Notes: generated from the letters alone by a model not told the origin. A stretch of DNA of 8,775 nt from an uncultured Caryophanales bacterium (GCA_947303225.1 CAMYXG010000045.1:1-8775); one strand, 5' to 3'; shown: positions 1 to 6,097, counted from the stretch's first letter. A program made the numbers and translations.

Positions 1-1
1 T

Positions 2-184
2 AATGAATTTCAATTAGCTTCTTTAAAAGAATTTAGAAATCTATTAGAAGAATATAATCAAATACATAGTACTGATAGTCAGCATGCAACAGTAGTTTTT
101 ATTGATATGAATGGAAATGAGTCAACTGATTTAAATGGATTAATTGAGTATTTTGAATCTAAAATAAAAAGAAGAGAATCGTGA
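2..184 (+). CDS. 3' end of an unrecognised gene (partial)
   Basis: An open frame runs from the left edge of the window to a TGA at 182-184, giving the last 60 residues of a protein whose start lies outside. The visible part begins NEFQLASLKEFRNLLEEY, likely a charged amphipathic helix. A short hydrophobic strand-like segment (ATVVFIDMNGNE) and a second helix ending in a basic tail (SKIKRRES) follow. The strand-then-helix pattern suggests the end of a small globular domain, but I recognise no family. It converges tail to tail with the minus-strand gene ending at 203, only 18 bases away, with no clear terminator between them. That it is coding rests on the uninterrupted frame and on codon choice like that of its neighbours. 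Confidence 0.6.
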   Translation, partial: NEFQLASLKEFRNLLEEYNQIHSTDSQHATVVFIDMNGNESTDLNGLIEYFESKIKRRES

Positions 185-202
185 AGTAGTCCTTTATATG
201 AA

Positions 203-577
203 TTAATTAAATGCTATTTCTTCATCTAAGTTTTCATCTGATATGATGATATAAAGATAGATAAATCCCGATATTAGAACTGCAGTTGTGGCGATTAGAG
301 ATAATGTATCATACTTTTGTTGTGTGATACTTTTCTTTTTTTCTTTAAATGAGTCTAGTGCATCTTTTTCAAAGTACGAGTAGACTAATATTAAAACTAT
401 AAAAATAGTGGCATTTATTTTTCGGTAGGTTTCTTTACTAACTTGATTGTTTGTTAGAAAAAAGTCCTTTTCTAGTTTATTTGCATAAAAGGAAAAACCA
501 ATAATAAATAGATAAATAATCCAAATATTATTTTCTATTTGAATTTGATTTAGTCTTTTTTTTATATTTTGTTTCAT
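203..577 (-). CDS. Small three-helix membrane protein, function unknown
   Basis: This gene encodes 124 residues with three hydrophobic stretches at about 17-33 (WIIYLFIIGFSFYA), 56-69 (ATIFIVLILVYSYF) and 91-112 (LSLIATTAVLISGFIYLYII). The N-terminus is basic (MKQNIKKR), and the loop between helices 2 and 3 is lysine-rich (FKEKKKSITQQK). By the positive-inside rule both should be cytoplasmic, which puts the acidic tail (DENLDEE) outside. No catalytic motif is visible and I cannot name a family. The start codon has no convincing Shine-Dalgarno sequence. A TAGAAT box on the minus strand (588-593) lies so close that the transcript would be nearly leaderless. No other in-frame ATG is present. The gene is divergent from the U32 gene and shares its upstream region. 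Coding status is likely given its length and the membrane pattern. Confidence 0.7.
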   Translation of the reverse strand: MKQNIKKRLNQIQIENNIWIIYLFIIGFSFYANKLEKDFFLTNNQVSKETYRKINATIFIVLILVYSYFEKDALDSFKEKKKSITQQKYDTLSLIATTAVLISGFIYLYIIISDENLDEEIAFN

Positions 578-599
578 AATAAACTATATTCTATTTTTA

Positions 600-608
600 T
601 GTTATAAT
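600..608 (+). promoter_or_regulatory. Extended -10 promoter of the U32-family gene
   Basis: The sequence TGTTATAAT matches a perfect -10 hexamer (TATAAT, 603-608) with the TG extension one base upstream (600-601). No good -35 hexamer is present 16-18 bases upstream, as expected when an extended -10 compensates. The start codon at 632 lies 23 bases downstream, leaving room for the ribosome binding site at 620-626. The promoter is inferred from the match only. Confidence 0.6.
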
Positions 609-631
609 ATGTTTGTTTTGAGGTGATTCTT

Positions 632-2791
632 TTGAAAAATCATGAATTATTAGTACCGGCTGGTGATATGGATTGTTTATATCAAGCTGTTTATAATGGA
701 GCGGATGCAGTATATTTAGCTTGTCAAAATTTTGGAGCAAGGAAGTTTGCTAAAAATTTTACAAATGAAGAGATGATTTCTGCTATTCGTTTCTGTCATT
801 TGTATGGAGTGCGTATTTATGTAACAATGAATACTTTGGTTAAAAATACGGAAGTAGATTCTTTTTTAGAACAAGTACGTTTTCTTCACAAAAATGGGGT
901 AGATGCTTTAATTGTTCAAGACTTTGGAATGATTTGTCTTATTCGAGAAATGTTTCCCAATTTAGAGATACATGCTTCTACTCAAGCTAATATTTGTTCT
1001 AGAGAAGTTTGTGAGTTATATCATGAGATTGGAGTGAAGCGAGTAGTTTTTGCAAGAGAACTTTCTATTGATGAGATTGATTCTATTGATGTAGATATTG
1101 AAAAAGAAGCGTTTATTCATGGAGCATTATGTATTTCTTATTCTGGTGAGTGCTTAATGAGTAGTATGTTAGGTGGCAGAAGTGGAAATAGAGGAGAGTG
1201 TGCTGGAGTATGTCGTATGCCTTTTTCCTTGGAAAAAGATGGAAAAGTTATTTCTAAAAATCAGTATTTATTAAGTACAAAAGAGTTAAATACTTCTTCT
1301 GAAATGAAACGATTATTATCTAGTAGTATTGATAGTTTTAAGATTGAAGGTAGAATGAAAAGTCCTCTATATGTTGGATTTATTACTAGGTTTTATCGTA
1401 GATTAATTGATGGAGAAGAATTTGATTTAGAAGAAGAAACTAATCAATTGAAAACAATTTTTAATCGAGAATTTACCGTAGGAAGAATTTTTTCATGTAG
1501 TGATTCTGATTTGATGAATACTAAGAGTCCTAATCATATTGGATTAGAAATTGGTAAAGTAATTGATATTACTTCTGATAAAATAAAAATTCAGTTAAAT
1601 AAAGAATTACATCAAAATGATGCAATTCGTTTTCTATCTAGTAATCAAGGTTTTATTGTGAATTATTTATATGATCAGTCTGGTAAACTAGTTTCTTCTG
1701 CAAAAGATATATGTTTTGTAGATAATAAAGTTGGGTTGGAAACGATGGGATATGTATCTAAAACTTATGATTCTGTTTTAGAAAAGTCATTTGAAAAGGT
1801 TGAGAGAAAGATAGATGTTTCTTTTGATGTTATTGCAAGAGAAGGGGAAGTATTAAAAGTAGTTCTAACTGACGGTGTTTTTTCTTTTTTACTTGAAGGA
1901 GATATTGTTGAAGCTGCTAAAAGTAGTCCTATTTCTAAGGAATCTATTAAACAACATTTATGTAAATTGGGAAATACTCCTTTTGAATGTCAATCTTTTT
2001 CTATTCGGATGGATTCTAATATTTTTATTCCTGTTCGTAGTTTAAATGAAATTAGAAGGAGATTAGTAGAAAAATTAGTCTATGCTAGAGAAAATAGAGA
2101 AAGTGATTACTTAGAAAAAAAAGTTGTGTTTGATAGGAAACAATATCCTGTTTGTTCTGGAAAAATTCATTGTTCTGTTATGAGTGAAGAACAATTAAAG
2201 ACTTGTCTTTCTTTAGAAGTTGATCGTATTTATGTTCCTCGGAATTTATATTCTAAGTATAAAGATAATTCTAAAATCTTTCTTATGATGGAGAGATGCT
2301 CTTTTCATCCAATTTCTTCCCTTGAAGAGAGGGTATTAGTATCTGATTATTTTAATGGATATCAAAAAATAGGTAATTATCCATTGAATGTTATGAATAT
2401 TTATACGGCATATTATCTTCAAAAATATGGTTATTCAGAAATATGTCTATCTGTGGAGTTATCTTCTCAAGAAGTATTTGATTTTACTCATTTGTATCAA
2501 GAAAAATTTGGAGATTATTCTTTTGAAGTTTTTTCTTATGGTAGAGTTGAAAATATGATTGTTAAGGGAAATATTTTGAATTTAGATCAGAATGATTCTT
2601 ATTATTTAGTTGATTCTAAAAAAAGATCTTTTCCTGTGTACTATGATGGTCATATTACGCATATATTTAATTATCAATGTCAGAATTTAGATGTTTTTGT
2701 AGGAAATAGTCGTCTTGATTTTTATCGGGAATCTAGTCAAGAAATTAAAAAAATTGTAAAAAAATATCAATTGATGAAAAGGAACTACTAA
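632..2791 (+). CDS. U32-family (peptidase U32 / DUF3656) protein, likely RNA hydroxylation factor
   Basis: This 719-residue protein belongs to the U32 family. Experimentally studied members are RNA hydroxylation proteins: E. coli RlhA acts on 23S rRNA, and TrhP/YrrN-YrrO act on tRNA U34. Older annotation calls them collagenase-like proteases. The N-terminus NHELLVPAGDMDCLYQAVYNGADAVYL is the usual family opening. The family signature EAFIHGALCISYSGEC lies at about 159-174, followed by GGRSGNRGECAGVC. The four cysteines near 167, 174, 190 and 194 are the expected Fe-S ligands. KIEGRMKSPLYV follows, then a DUF3656-type region (LGNTPFECQSF, IPVRSLNEIRRRLVEKL) and a second U32-like half. In the last, the usual YGRxPLM...C stretch reads YGRVENMIVKGN. 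I chose TTG at 632 because GAGGTGA (620-626) sits five bases upstream. An in-frame GTG at 623 lies inside that site. Which RNA it modifies cannot be read from sequence. Confidence 0.9.
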   Translation: MKNHELLVPAGDMDCLYQAVYNGADAVYLACQNFGARKFAKNFTNEEMISAIRFCHLYGVRIYVTMNTLVKNTEVDSFLEQVRFLHKNGVDALIVQDFGMICLIREMFPNLEIHASTQANICSREVCELYHEIGVKRVVFARELSIDEIDSIDVDIEKEAFIHGALCISYSGECLMSSMLGGRSGNRGECAGVCRMPFSLEKDGKVISKNQYLLSTKELNTSSEMKRLLSSSIDSFKIEGRMKSPLYVGFITRFYRRLIDGEEFDLEEETNQLKTIFNREFTVGRIFSCSDSDLMNTKSPNHIGLEIGKVIDITSDKIKIQLNKELHQNDAIRFLSSNQGFIVNYLYDQSGKLVSSAKDICFVDNKVGLETMGYVSKTYDSVLEKSFEKVERKIDVSFDVIAREGEVLKVVLTDGVFSFLLEGDIVEAAKSSPISKESIKQHLCKLGNTPFECQSFSIRMDSNIFIPVRSLNEIRRRLVEKLVYARENRESDYLEKKVVFDRKQYPVCSGKIHCSVMSEEQLKTCLSLEVDRIYVPRNLYSKYKDNSKIFLMMERCSFHPISSLEERVLVSDYFNGYQKIGNYPLNVMNIYTAYYLQKYGYSEICLSVELSSQEVFDFTHLYQEKFGDYSFEVFSYGRVENMIVKGNILNLDQNDSYYLVDSKKRSFPVYYDGHITHIFNYQCQNLDVFVGNSRLDFYRESSQEIKKIVKKYQLMKRNY

Positions 2792-2805
2792 AATCTAAAA
2801 TTCTG

Positions 2806-2814
2806 TGTTAAAAT
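2806..2814 (+). promoter_or_regulatory. Possible extended -10 promoter of the thioredoxin-like gene
   Basis: TGTTAAAAT is a one-mismatch -10 hexamer (TAAAAT, 2809-2814) with the TG extension. It sits in the 44-base gap after the U32 gene and 21 bases before the next start. There is no clear -35. Transcription may also read through from the U32 gene, since no terminator is seen in this gap. Confidence 0.4.
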
Positions 2815-2835
2815 AAAAATATAGGGAGTGGTTTT

Positions 2836-3369
2836 ATGACCAAACGTACTAATCGGGCTAAAGAGAATGATAATAGGATTAAGAATTATATCCTGTTGAT
2901 TTTTGTTTTCTTATTATGTATTTGTTTTGTTTTATATTTGTGTAATTTATATAAAGTATATGATCAGTATCAAAAAGAGACTCCTGTTATTCGTGGAGCA
3001 ATACAAGAAATTGTTCCAGGAGACTTAGATCATTATGTACTTGATACTCCTACTGCAGTTATTTATATGTGTACTTCATATGATGAAGAATGCCGTTCTT
3101 TTGAAAAAGATTTTAAAAAATATTTATCTAAGAGAGAATGGAATAATGAAATTGTATATTTGAATTTAAGTGATTTGGATCAAGAAGAGTTTACGGATTC
3201 TTTTAATGCAAAATATCCTTATAAGAAAGCATCTCTTTCTTCTCATTATCCAGCTTTTGTTCTTTTTGAAGATGGAATTGTTCGAGGATTATTACAAGGA
3301 AAAGAAAATAAGAAATTAACTATTACAAAAGTTAGACAGTTTTTAGAATTAAATGAGATAGGAGAGTAA
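2836..3369 (+). CDS. Membrane-anchored thioredoxin-fold protein with degenerate active site
   Basis: This 177-residue protein has a basic N-terminus (TKRTNRAKENDNRIK), one transmembrane helix at about 18-38 (YILLIFVFLLCICFVLYL), and a domain from about 55 onward that should face outside. The domain looks like a thioredoxin fold. It has a hydrophobic strand TAVIYMCTS at 72-80, a cysteine at 86 followed by a helix (RSFEKDFKKYL), and SHYPAFVLFEDGIVRG at about 136-151, where Pro139 sits at the usual cis-proline position. The classical CxxC is absent. The aligned position reads DEEC, so only the second cysteine is kept, although Cys79 lies seven residues earlier. A normal dithiol oxidoreductase role is therefore doubtful; a redox-sensing, structural or monothiol role is possible. 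The ribosome binding site AGGGAG (2823-2828) supports the start. trmL follows 26 bases later. The fold assignment is by eye. Confidence 0.7.
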   Translation: MTKRTNRAKENDNRIKNYILLIFVFLLCICFVLYLCNLYKVYDQYQKETPVIRGAIQEIVPGDLDHYVLDTPTAVIYMCTSYDEECRSFEKDFKKYLSKREWNNEIVYLNLSDLDQEEFTDSFNAKYPYKKASLSSHYPAFVLFEDGIVRGLLQGKENKKLTITKVRQFLELNEIGE

Positions 3370-3378
3370 TCTCCTTTT
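3360..3378 (+). other. Hairpin around the stop codon of the thioredoxin-like gene
   Basis: A 6-bp stem AGGAGA/TCTCCT (3360-3365 with 3370-3375) closes a GTAA loop that contains the TAA stop codon, and a short T stretch follows. It is GC-rich compared with its surroundings. The T-run is too short for a confident terminator. CTCC (3371-3374) could instead pair with GGAG (3384-3387) of the trmL ribosome binding site. Confidence 0.4.
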
Positions 3379-3395
3379 CAAGTGGAGGGTTAATT

Positions 3396-3908
3396 ATGAA
3401 TCATATCGTTTTATTTGAACCGGAAATTCCCCAAAATACAGGAAATATTATGAGAACCTGTGTTGCGACGGGAACAAAATTACATTTAATCAAACCCCTA
3501 GGATTTGTATTAGATGATGCTCATTTAAAAAGAAGTGGAGTTAATTATATTGATAAATTAGAGTATGAGGTTTATGAAGATTTTTTTGATTTTCAAACTA
3601 AAAATCCAGGAGTTTATTACTATTTTACTCGATATGGTCATAAACCACATACTAGTTTTGATTATTCCAATTCTAATGATGATGAGTTATATTTTATTTT
3701 TGGAAAAGAGTCTACTGGAATACCAAAAAAGATTTTACAGAAGGATTTAGAACATTGTATGAGAATACCTATGACAGATAAAGTACGTGCTTTAAATGTT
3801 TCCAATAGTGTAGCCATTGTGATTTATGAAGCACTACGTCAACAAGATTATAGGGGATTATTGCGAGAAGAACCTCATAAAGGGTCTGATTTTTTAGAAA
3901 AAGAGTAA
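3396..3908 (+). CDS. trmL: tRNA (cytidine(34)-2'-O)-methyltransferase
   Basis: This 170-residue protein is a SPOUT-class methyltransferase of the TrmL family. The family methylates the 2'-O of the wobble base (C34 or cmnm5U34) in tRNA-Leu using S-adenosylmethionine. All three SPOUT motifs are visible. Motif 1 is EIPQNTGNIMRTC (residues 10-22). Motif 2 is YFIFGKESTGIP (about 99-110). Motif 3 is MRIPMTDKVRALNVSNSVAI (about 122-141), which forms the cofactor-binding trefoil knot. LKRSGVNY and the FTRYG segment are also typical. The length is close to the usual 155-170 residues, so the gene is complete. The start is fixed by GGAGGG (3384-3389). With the U32 gene upstream, it places two probable RNA-modification genes close together. 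A hairpin with a T-run closes the gene before sigG. Confidence 0.93.
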   Translation: MNHIVLFEPEIPQNTGNIMRTCVATGTKLHLIKPLGFVLDDAHLKRSGVNYIDKLEYEVYEDFFDFQTKNPGVYYYFTRYGHKPHTSFDYSNSNDDELYFIFGKESTGIPKKILQKDLEHCMRIPMTDKVRALNVSNSVAIVIYEALRQQDYRGLLREEPHKGSDFLEKE

Positions 3909-3919
3909 TCTTTTTTTTT
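3898..3919 (+). terminator. Possible intrinsic terminator after trmL
   Basis: AAAAAGA (3898-3904) pairs with TCTTTTT (3909-3915) around a GTAA loop that contains the trmL stop codon, and the strand continues as a run of nine T (3911-3919). The stem is AT-rich and so thermodynamically weak. The T-run and the position between two functionally different genes support a terminator. Confidence 0.45.
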
Positions 3920-3966
3920 GTTTATTTTTTTTATTATTTTCTCATAAATAATTTGAAAGGAGATTT

Positions 3967-4778
3967 ATGGGAAAATATCAAGTAGAAATTAGTGGGATTC
4001 AAACTAGTAATTTAAAGAGTTTAACTTCTGAGGAGATGAAATCATTATTTCTTAGATATCAAGAGGGTGATTCTTTTGCACGTGAGTTATTAATAGAAGG
4101 AAATTTAAAACTAGTATTATCTATATTAAAACGTTTTTCTAGTAAGACCGATAATCTAGATGACTTATTTCAGATAGGATGTGTTGGATTAATTAAAGCG
4201 ATTGATCATTTTGATCTTTCTTATGATGTTAAATTTTCTACTTATGCAGTACCTATGATTTTAGGAGAAATTAAGAGGTATATTCGAGATAATAATACGA
4301 TTCGAATTAGTCGTTCCTTGAAAGATATTGCTTATAAAGTATTTCATTTAAGGGAAGAATACTATTCTAAGTTTGGAGTAGAGCCACCTATTTCTTATTT
4401 AGCAGAACAGATGGAAAAGAACCTTCTATTAGTTATTTGGCAGAAAAATTGGATGTTAGTGAATTTGATATTAGTAATGCATTACTAGCTTTAAAAGATC
4501 CTGTTAGTATGTATGAGCCGATTTATAATGATGGTGGAGATACTATTTACTTATATGATCAAATTGAAGACAAAAAGAGTAACTTAGAGTTTTCCAATCA
4601 GTTGGCAATTGAAGATGCTATGGAGGAATTAAAACAACGGGAAAGATATATTTTGGATGAAAGATTTGTAATGGGAAAGTCTCAAATGGAGATAGCAGAA
4701 GAATTAGATATTAGTCAAGCACAAGTATCAAGATTAGAAAAGAAAGCAATTCAGCAATTAAAAAAAGTACTAAAATAA
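3967..4778 (+). pseudogene. sigG: Sporulation sigma factor SigG, split by a frameshift
   Basis: SigG directs late forespore transcription during endospore formation. The first part (3967 to about 4419) encodes the conserved opening KYQVEISGIQTSNLKSL, region 2 (DDLFQIGCVGLIKAIDHFDL) and FSTYAVPMILGEIKRYIRDN. The second part, in the -1 frame and ending at 4778, encodes the region 3/4 linker DPVSMYEPIYNDGGDTIYLYDQI and the region 4.2 helix-turn-helix GKSQMEIAEELDISQAQVSRL. The match to Bacillus SigG is close throughout. The frame changes at a duplicated segment: EPPISYLAEQMEK (from 4381) is followed by EPSISYLAEKLDV (from 4419) in the other frame. Read literally, the first frame ends at 4488, giving 173 residues without a region 4. 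Removing 38 bases gives 257 residues; adding one base gives 270; the family norm is about 260. It may be a true pseudogene or a sequence or assembly error. The ribosome binding site is AAAGGAG (3956-3962). Confidence 0.85.
4381..4456 (+). repeat. Diverged 38-bp tandem duplication inside sigG
   Basis: Bases 4381-4418 and 4419-4456 align without gaps at about 68% identity by eye. They encode EPPISYLAEQMEK and EPSISYLAEKLDV in two different frames. Because 38 is not a multiple of three, the extra copy causes the frameshift. Many differences are synonymous (GAG/GAA, TCT/AGT, TTA/TTG), so this is not a recent copy error. Confidence 0.7.
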
Positions 4779-4801
4779 TATGCTTTTTCATATATTTTTT
4801 T
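4778..4801 (+). terminator. Weak hairpin and T-run after sigG
   Basis: ATATG (4778-4782) can pair with CATAT (4789-4793) around a six-base loop, followed by a run of seven T (4795-4801). The five-bp AT-rich stem is weak. The element may only reduce read-through into ylmC, whose ribosome binding site begins at 4802. Confidence 0.25.
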
Positions 4802-4811
4802 AGGTGGTAAT

Positions 4812-5036
4812 ATGAAATTATCTGATTTACAAACGAAGAAAATTATCAGTGTTTTATCTGGTAGAAATCTAGGAAGTATTATCGATATTGATATTCGTGA
4901 GGATGGCACAATAGAGTCTTTACTTATTGAACAGGGGAAAAATTTTTTTTCATTGAATCGAGATGGGGAAACTCGTATTTTTTGGGGAGATATATCTAAA
5001 ATAGGAGAGGATGTAATATTGGTAAAAAAAGACTAA
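4812..5036 (+). CDS. ylmC: YlmC/YmxH-family PRC-barrel sporulation protein
   Basis: This 74-residue protein matches the YlmC/YmxH family, a small PRC-barrel-like fold conserved in spore formers. The family hallmarks are visible: MKLSDLQTKKIISVLSGRNLGSI at the start, a DIDI strand, and W-x-DI-x-KIGEDVILV near the end. The exact role is unknown; one homologue (YmxH) is linked to sporulation. In Bacillus subtilis ylmC lies just downstream of sigG, and the same order here supports both calls. The ribosome binding site AGGTGG (4802-4807) fixes the start. The gene is of normal length. Its last 19 bases overlap the proposed start of yunB, which suggests translational coupling. Confidence 0.88.
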   Translation: MKLSDLQTKKIISVLSGRNLGSIIDIDIREDGTIESLLIEQGKNFFSLNRDGETRIFWGDISKIGEDVILVKKD

Positions 5037-5716
5037 ATCGAAAAAATATACTATTCTGGATGATGCTTTTTGTTATTTTGTCTTCATTTTTCTTATTAAA
5101 TATTTTTGATAAAAGGATTAAGAATGTAATTGCTCCTTTTTTAGACAATGAAGTGGAACGATTTACAACGGTTCTTGTAAATGATGCATTTAATGAATTA
5201 GAGCTTGAAAAAAAAATGACAAATATTTTTCATGTTGATTATGATAACTATGGTCATTTTGAAAAAATAAGTTATCAAACTTCTCTTATTAATCAATTTA
5301 GTAGTGAATTAAGTCATATTATTGAAAATAGATTAAAAAAAATTGAAATGGGAGAATATGATAGTTCTTTTTTTTCTCGAAAGATTCAAAATGGAAAGTA
5401 TCAACATATTAGAAATGGAATACTATGTGAGATATCTATTGGATCTTTAAGAGGGTCTACTTTGTTTGCTAATATTGGTCCTGTTATTCCTATTCGATTA
5501 TTATATTTAGGTCAAATGAATCCAGATGTTGATGTAAAAGTTCGAGAATATGGGTTGAATAATATGGTATTAGAAATTGATTATGTTGCAACGATTAAGG
5601 AGCAAATCACTATGCCTTTTTCTTCTAAACAAAAAGAGATTGTTATTCGTCAACCTTTGGTAATTGATATTATTCGAGGAGAAATACCTAATTCTTATCA
5701 TTCCATTTCCAAATAG
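5018..5716 (+). CDS. yunB: Sporulation protein YunB, probable ATT start
   Basis: This protein matches YunB, a membrane-anchored sporulation protein whose Bacillus gene is expressed in the mother cell and needed for efficient spore formation; its molecular role is unknown. Family features include the N-terminal helix (ILFWMMLFVILSSFFLLNIF), a helix NEVERFTTVLVNDAFNE, the segment GPVIPIRLLYLGQMNPDVDV followed by REYGLNNMVLEI, and the end PLVIDIIRGEIPNSYH. The first ATG in frame (5060) would start inside the membrane helix and has no ribosome binding site. AGGAGAGG at 5003-5010 is correctly spaced from an ATT at 5018, which would add IGKKRLNRKNILFW, the basic stretch expected before a membrane anchor. 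No ATG, GTG or TTG lies between the upstream stop (4997) and 5060. I therefore prefer ATT, giving 232 residues; the fallback is 5060-5716. It overlaps ylmC by 19 bases. Confidence 0.8.
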   Translation: MGKKRLNRKNILFWMMLFVILSSFFLLNIFDKRIKNVIAPFLDNEVERFTTVLVNDAFNELELEKKMTNIFHVDYDNYGHFEKISYQTSLINQFSSELSHIIENRLKKIEMGEYDSSFFSRKIQNGKYQHIRNGILCEISIGSLRGSTLFANIGPVIPIRLLYLGQMNPDVDVKVREYGLNNMVLEIDYVATIKEQITMPFSSKQKEIVIRQPLVIDIIRGEIPNSYHSISK

Positions 5717-5734
5717 TATTGTACGTGTTATAAT
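5706..5734 (+). promoter_or_regulatory. Promoter of the yutD-family gene
   Basis: TTTCCA (5706-5711, four of six -35 consensus bases) is 17 bases from a perfect TATAAT (5729-5734), which carries a TG extension at 5726-5727. The start codon is at 5752, with AGGTGG between. This is the best complete sigma-A-like promoter in the window. Its -35 lies over the yunB stop codon. Confidence 0.65.
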
Positions 5735-5751
5735 AATAGTTAGGTGGTAAA

Positions 5752-6030
5752 ATGAAAAAAATTGATATAAATGGAATTACTTATGAGTTAGTGAGAAATG
5801 ATGGAAACTGTTTTTCTAAAGAAGATGTTTTGGATAAAATTACAGACTATTTTGATGATTATGACTATATCTTTGGAGATTATGCTTATGAAAAGGTTCG
5901 ATTAAAAGGATATTATGAAAGCAATCATAAAAAAGCAAAAAAAATTAATGATATTAAGTATTTGGATGATTATATTAAGAATTTTTGTAGCTATGGAGCT
6001 AAAACTTTTCTCTTGAAAAAAAATAAATAA
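5752..6030 (+). CDS. yutD: YutD-family (DUF1027) protein
   Basis: This 92-residue soluble protein matches the YutD family, common in Bacilli and of unknown function. The diagnostic core is visible: NGITYELVRNDGNCF at 6-20, YDYIFGDYAYEKVRLKGYY at about 37-55, KKAKKINDIKYLDDYIKNFCSYGAKTFLLKK at about 60-90. The pattern of YDYI-GD, RLKG(F/Y) and C-x-(F/Y)-G is typical. Length is near the family norm of 90-105 residues. In Bacillus subtilis the yut and yun genes lie near one another on the chromosome, so finding yutD next to yunB fits an old neighbourhood. The start is set by AGGTGG (5742-5747) and it has its own promoter. A hairpin with a T-run overlaps the stop codon. Confidence 0.85.
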   Translation: MKKIDINGITYELVRNDGNCFSKEDVLDKITDYFDDYDYIFGDYAYEKVRLKGYYESNHKKAKKINDIKYLDDYIKNFCSYGAKTFLLKKNK

Positions 6031-6050
6031 AAACTCTTGTTTTTATTTTT
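6025..6050 (+). terminator. Intrinsic terminator after the yutD-family gene
   Basis: A 10-bp inverted repeat (AAATAAAAAC, 6025-6034, with GTTTTTATTT, 6039-6048) closes a TCTT loop and runs into T residues. The stop codon (6028-6030) is inside the left arm. The stem is AT-rich. It overlaps the -35 region of the next promoter, so the two signals are tightly packed. Confidence 0.5.
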
Positions 6051-6064
6051 AATTATGGTAGAAT
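6037..6064 (+). promoter_or_regulatory. Promoter of the DUF1292 / 607-aa gene pair
   Basis: TTGTTT (6037-6042) and TAGAAT (6059-6064) are 16 bases apart, and TG at 6056-6057 forms an extended -10 (TGGTAGAAT). The start codon at 6098 is 33 bases downstream. Because the gap to the next gene is only 19 bases, this promoter probably serves both genes. Confidence 0.55.
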
Positions 6065-6097
6065 TATATTATATGAATAGTAAAGGGAGGATTTTTC

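Noticed and set aside
623..625. GTG as the start of the U32 gene
   Set aside because: It falls inside the ribosome binding site GAGGTGA. TTG at 632 is properly spaced and gives the usual N-terminus.
3565..3750. Small + strand open frame inside trmL
   Set aside because: It is a shifted frame of a gene with clear TrmL motifs; the product is low-complexity hydrophobic and has no independent support.
3909..3966. Sporulation-type (SigF or SigE) promoter before sigG
   Set aside because: The region is mostly T. CATAAATA at 3943-3950 slightly resembles a SigE -10, but no matching -35 and no SigF-type GG-rich -10 could be found.
4411..4449. Programmed -1 frameshifting in sigG
   Set aside because: The candidate sites (GGAAAAG near 4413-4419, GAAAAAT at 4443-4449) do not fit the X-XXY-YYZ rule. 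The duplication explains the shift more simply.
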